Source: Sodalis-like endosymbiont of Proechinophthirus fluctus
Lineage (GTDB): Bacteria > Pseudomonadota > Gammaproteobacteria > Enterobacterales > Enterobacteriaceae
DNA length: 20,152 nucleotides
Direction of reading: 5' to 3'
NCBI RefSeq assembly: GCF_001602625.1
Contig: NZ_LECR01000039.1
Location: 1 to 20,152, forward strand
In this document: positions 17,350 to 20,152 of the stretch, one piece after another
Numbering within the stretch: the stretch's first letter is position 1
Layout: every line of letters begins with the position of its first letter
The notes under the pieces: generated by a model
Told to the model about the DNA's origin: nothing
Databases searched by the model: none
Seen by the model: the letters and a program-made list of their open reading frames with translations, nothing else
Translations under genes and position numbers: made by a program

Positions 17350-17376
17350 TCTCATTCCTGCCGTGCAGGAATGAGA
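17350..17376. repeat. Perfect 12-base-pair hairpin
   Basis: TCTCATTCCTGC and GCAGGAATGAGA flank the loop CGT. Neither strand shows a clear T run just after the stem, so it is not a typical terminator. It sits between the long minus-strand relic and AT-rich sequence, near the probable 5' flank of the relic. Confidence 0.7.
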
Positions 17377-17671
17377 AAACTACAAACATTGTTAGCGATT
17401 GGCAAACGTAAGTAGCGTCAGCCAGTTTTTGCTAAAAAACAAGCAGCTTGTTAAGTGCAGCAAATTCTTTCCGCTTAACATTATGGTCGGTTTAAAGTAT
17501 GTATAAGTGTGTTCCCATTGTAGAGGAAATAATTCTTTTTCATAGCTATTATTTACATCTATTATCTAATAATATGTCTTGTTCCTATTTTGTATTTGTC
17601 AAATAAAATGAAATGTGATATTTTAATATACTGATTATAATGAATAAAGTTACATAAATAATGGAAATAAT

Positions 17672-18136
17672 ATGGAAAAAGAAGTAATTATTACCTTATT
17701 CATAGGTTTTCTGTGATTGATAGTGAGATATAAAGGTTTTATAGGTGGTTTAATAATTAAACCATCTCTTATAATGGTGATTTCCATTGTTGTAAAATTT
17801 TTCCCGTTTTTTTATTTGATCAATATAGTCATTATCGCTCTATGCGATATATTCTGTAGTCATCTGGTAAGTAATGTTTTTCTATAGGATAATTTTAAGT
17901 CTCTTTTTATCGAAAAAATATAAGACGTTTTAATGATAAGATGTCAGCGGTTTATCTTGCATGGGGCCTATATCCTTATGCTCGCGCGTCGTAAAGAAGA
18001 CAGTTTATCCATTTGCAACCATCCCCATAGGGTCAACTTATGCCTTGTTATGGTGCAATACCTTGTCTCATCAGGGATCGGCAGCATCACTTGCGCAACT
18101 AAGAAAAAATTCCTTATCATCTATAAGTTATTATGA
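17672..18136 (+). pseudogene. AT-rich membrane-protein relic of unknown function
   Basis: One frame runs 155 codons from the ATG at 17672 to a stop at 18134 with only three internal stops (codons 15, 72 and 84). In sequence this AT-rich many more would be expected by chance. The first part is very hydrophobic: MEKEVIITLFIGFL, stop, YKGFIGGLIIKPSLIMVISI, VVKFFPFFYLINIVIIALCD. This suggests two or three membrane segments. After codon 87 the composition changes to less AT-rich and more polar (RCQRFILHGAYILMLARRKE), so the second part may be a different fragment that shares the frame. No family recognised. Confidence 0.4.
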
Positions 18137-18250
18137 TTTAAATAGTTAATTTGCATTACAAAGTAATTTTCAGACCCGATGCGCGGATTGGTCTACTATT
18201 TACATTAGTTATCTCATCAATTCTGGCACAGCTGTACGGCGGAAGCAGAA

Positions 18251-18907
18251 ATGAATTTAAGACGACTCAAGTGCTTTGTAAAAATCGTCGATATCGATAA
18301 CCTGACACAGGTAGCGGAAGTTCTGCATATAGCGCAATCGATGTTAAGTCAGCAGGTTGCCACTCTGGAAATTGAGCCTGATCAGAAATTGCTAGTGCGC
18401 ACTAAACACGGTGGACACGCCCATCGAAGCGGGGAAAGTCCTCTATTCTCACGCCCACGCCATCCTTCAGCAATGTAAACTTGTGCAGAGGGTAGGGTGG
18501 TCGGCAATATCTGGCAGATTGTGAGTGGTCAGCTGGACATGGTCATATATTATGATACGGCAGTATTTAGCGGCGTAAGCAGTGTATCTCTGCTGAAGAA
18601 GATCCTTTTTTTGTGGGAACCATAACAATCCAGGCGGAAGTATAGAGCTAAGCGACGTGACGATACGAGAACTTTTCCTGCCACGTGATTTTTCTATCAT
18701 CCAAAAATGGTGGATGAAGCCTTTTCCTTGCGCCGATTAAGTGCTACAATCTTCAGGGAGATAGGATCTATTGAAACACTGATGGCAGTGGTGGTCAGCA
18801 CGACGAACACCTGGATAGCGCGCATCATTAGCCCCGGCATGCTGTTGCCGCTGACGCCTCACCACATCGTCTCGTTTGTTGTTTTTACTCGCCGACTCAG
18901 AGGGTGA
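18251..18907 (+). pseudogene. nac: nac, nitrogen assimilation control LysR-type regulator, decayed
   Basis: The start MNLRRLKCFVKIVDIDNLTQ matches E. coli Nac (MNFRRLKYFVKIVDIGSLTQ). The helix-turn-helix AAEVLHIAQPALSQQVATLE is represented by VAEVLHIAQSMLSQQVATLE. A frameshift in GGHAHRSG is followed in another frame by AGKVLYSHAHAILQQC. About 65 residues are then missing up to QLDMVIYYDTAVFSGVSS. Next come SIELSDVTIRELFLPRDFSI, a one-base shift, VDEAFSLRRLSATIFREIGS and WIARIISPGM. The C-terminal end is replaced by unrelated sequence and stops at 18905-18907. Nac is made under nitrogen limitation from a sigma-54/NtrC promoter and controls sigma-70 genes for poor nitrogen sources. Its usual neighbours (cbl, asn tRNAs) are absent here. 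The DNA-binding part could still be translated but lacks most of the effector domain. Confidence 0.9.
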
Positions 18908-19144
18908 AAACCTTGATGATGCCCATGACTGTGCAGCCGGTATCGGAGAAATAGACGCTACCACTGGCCAGTTGAACATCATCTTGACACGAATAATCTG
19001 CGGAAAAAAGAGGCTTTCCTAGCGGGAAGTGCTTTTATCGACCAATTTTTATTGGGTTAAATAGTAGAGTCTGATGTTCAATACTTAATGTTCTCTTGAT
19101 ATTAAATAACAATATCAATTTTTTTGCATTCTAGAAAAGGGCTG

Positions 19145-19560
19145 TATGATTGAGCTTTTGCCCATCATGGGAACCCGTCTTTTTACCTTTCTGGGAGCCA
19201 GAATGAGTAGGTTACCTTCACAATCGCTGATCCGTTTGGCTTAAAAAGGCTGCGGAAAAGGAATTGCTCGCGCTGGTACAACTCCTTGAAATCTTGATCG
19301 CAGTATTAATGTCATCCCTCTTCCCTGATAAACTGAACGAACTGGTCGGCTCGATAAATATGGCCATGAAAAGAGCCTGCCGCGCAATCTCGAAGCTGGG
19401 CACAACGCGGATATTGAGTTACTCAACAATAGTATTACGCATATTACGGCGGCATCTCGCCTGCACTAAGTCGATGAAGACTTCGGTCGAGCATTGTCTC
19501 ATAGGCTAAGTGGCATGCGCACGAGAGTAAAGCCGATAAATTTTACCCGAAGATGTGCTA
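19145..19560 (+). pseudogene. Unidentified relic
   Basis: The plus strand can be read through frame changes as one protein: FLGARMSRLPSQSLIRLA, then ELLALVQLLEILIAVLMSSL, FPDKLNELVGSINMAMKRA, EAGHNADIELLNNSITHITA and HRLSGMRTRVKPINF. The middle run is open for 81 codons from 19264. It is helix-prone with one hydrophobic segment. I do not recognise it. Moderate support because the frames hand over smoothly, but chance cannot be excluded. Confidence 0.3.
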
Positions 19561-19800
19561 ATTCAATTTGATAATGATATACAGATAATACTTATCTTAT
19601 TAATTACTTTTAATATTTATTTTATTTGGACTAATTATTATACCGTTCGCGGAGTACTAAATTTAGCGATGCTATAATGCTAGTCGGTTTTTCCACTGCA
19701 TGAAGTCATCTCTACCCTTCATAATGAATGTACTAGTTCCTAGTATAATATTTTGATTATCAAGATAGTGTTTTTTTAATTATTTTTATATTTAAAATAA
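19561..19800. other. AT-rich spacer
   Basis: About 240 bases with very high AT content, homopolymer runs and no open frame. No feature recognised. Confidence 0.5.
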
Positions 19801-19923
19801 TTAAAAAACTATGTTAATTTTTGGGAAGATTTTCGAAGAGATCTGCACGGGGAAAGGTGTCCACTCCCGTGGAGGATACTCAAGAGGCAATGGAAAAATT
19901 CTAGAAGATCGCTAAGGCGATAA

Positions 19924-20152
19924 GTTTTTGCGGACAGCAAACAGTTGGTAGAACAGTGCCAGTTTGGTATCGAGGACTTTTCAGAACGACTGATGTTTTC
20001 CAAGGTAACGGTTACCGGTGGCATAAATGAAAAGAGCAAGAATTTTTACGAAAGCGCTTTGATAGCAGTTAGCAAAAGCCGGGTAAGAGATAGCTCTCAG
20101 ATTTGCCACCGTTATTCCAGGGCGGTTTCTCCTCGACATCATTTACGCGCAT
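19924..20152 (+). pseudogene. Unidentified fragment, cut by the right edge
   Basis: One plus-strand frame is open for 76 codons from just after a TAA to the window edge. It contains FADSKQLVEQCQFGIEDFSE, RLMFSKVTVTGGINEKSKNF and YESALIAVSKSRVRD. Immediately upstream another frame reads TPVEDTQEAMEKF, so this may be the continuation of a frameshifted gene that starts near 19840. No family recognised; the sequence beyond the edge would decide. Confidence 0.3.

Noticed and set aside
17350..17376. Hairpin as an intrinsic terminator
   Set aside because: A good stem, but no T run follows on either strand, so it is listed only as a repeat.
18224..18239. TGGCAC-like sequence before nac resembling a sigma-54 promoter, as nac has in other enterics
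   Set aside because: The -12 element lacks the required GC, and the start point would fall only a few bases from the ATG. At most a decayed promoter.

Overview
This window looks like chromosome from a Sodalis-type insect symbiont (Enterobacterales) caught in mid-decay. Gene order from 1 to about 12.5 kb follows the E. coli block lonH(ycbZ)-matP-ompA-sulA-yccS-yccF-helD-mgsA-yccT-yccU-hspQ-rlmI-acyP-tusE-yccA-serT. Most of these genes are broken by stops, single-base indels and kilobase-scale deletions. The Sodalis assignment is an inference from OmpA, the synteny and the style of decay; no species was verified.

Region by region. 1-534 holds the 5' part of an open lonH on the minus strand, using a TTG start. 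728-1188 is matP with two one-base insertions. 1189-3465 is 2.3 kb with no recognisable gene. 3508-4569 is an intact ompA with a terminator and a conserved ribosome-binding region. 4985-10807 is a run of relics (sulA, yccS, helD, mgsA, yccT, yccU, rlmI, acyP) interrupted only by an intact hspQ with a near-consensus sigma-32 promoter. tusE, yccA and serT follow, all apparently functional.

Beyond serT (12.5-20.15 kb) synteny with the E. coli block stops. The sequence becomes an AT-richer accessory region made only of relics. They comprise two adjacent helix-rich genes of unknown function, a leucine-rich-repeat gene of the YopM/IpaH/SspH LPX class, a long unknown minus-strand relic, an AT-rich membrane-protein relic, a nac (LysR family) pseudogene, and two unidentified fragments at the right end.

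The surviving genes are those for the abundant outer-membrane protein (ompA), tRNA thiolation (tusE), proteostasis (hspQ, yccA, lonH) and serine decoding (serT). Lost functions include Ter-macrodomain organisation (matP), SOS division arrest (sulA), the methylglyoxal bypass (mgsA), helicase IV (helD), one 23S rRNA methylation (rlmI) and nitrogen-assimilation control (nac). I found no CRISPR array, transposase, integrase or intact novel system. The most interesting material is the LRR effector relic, the unidentified relics around it, and a micro-inversion inside helD.
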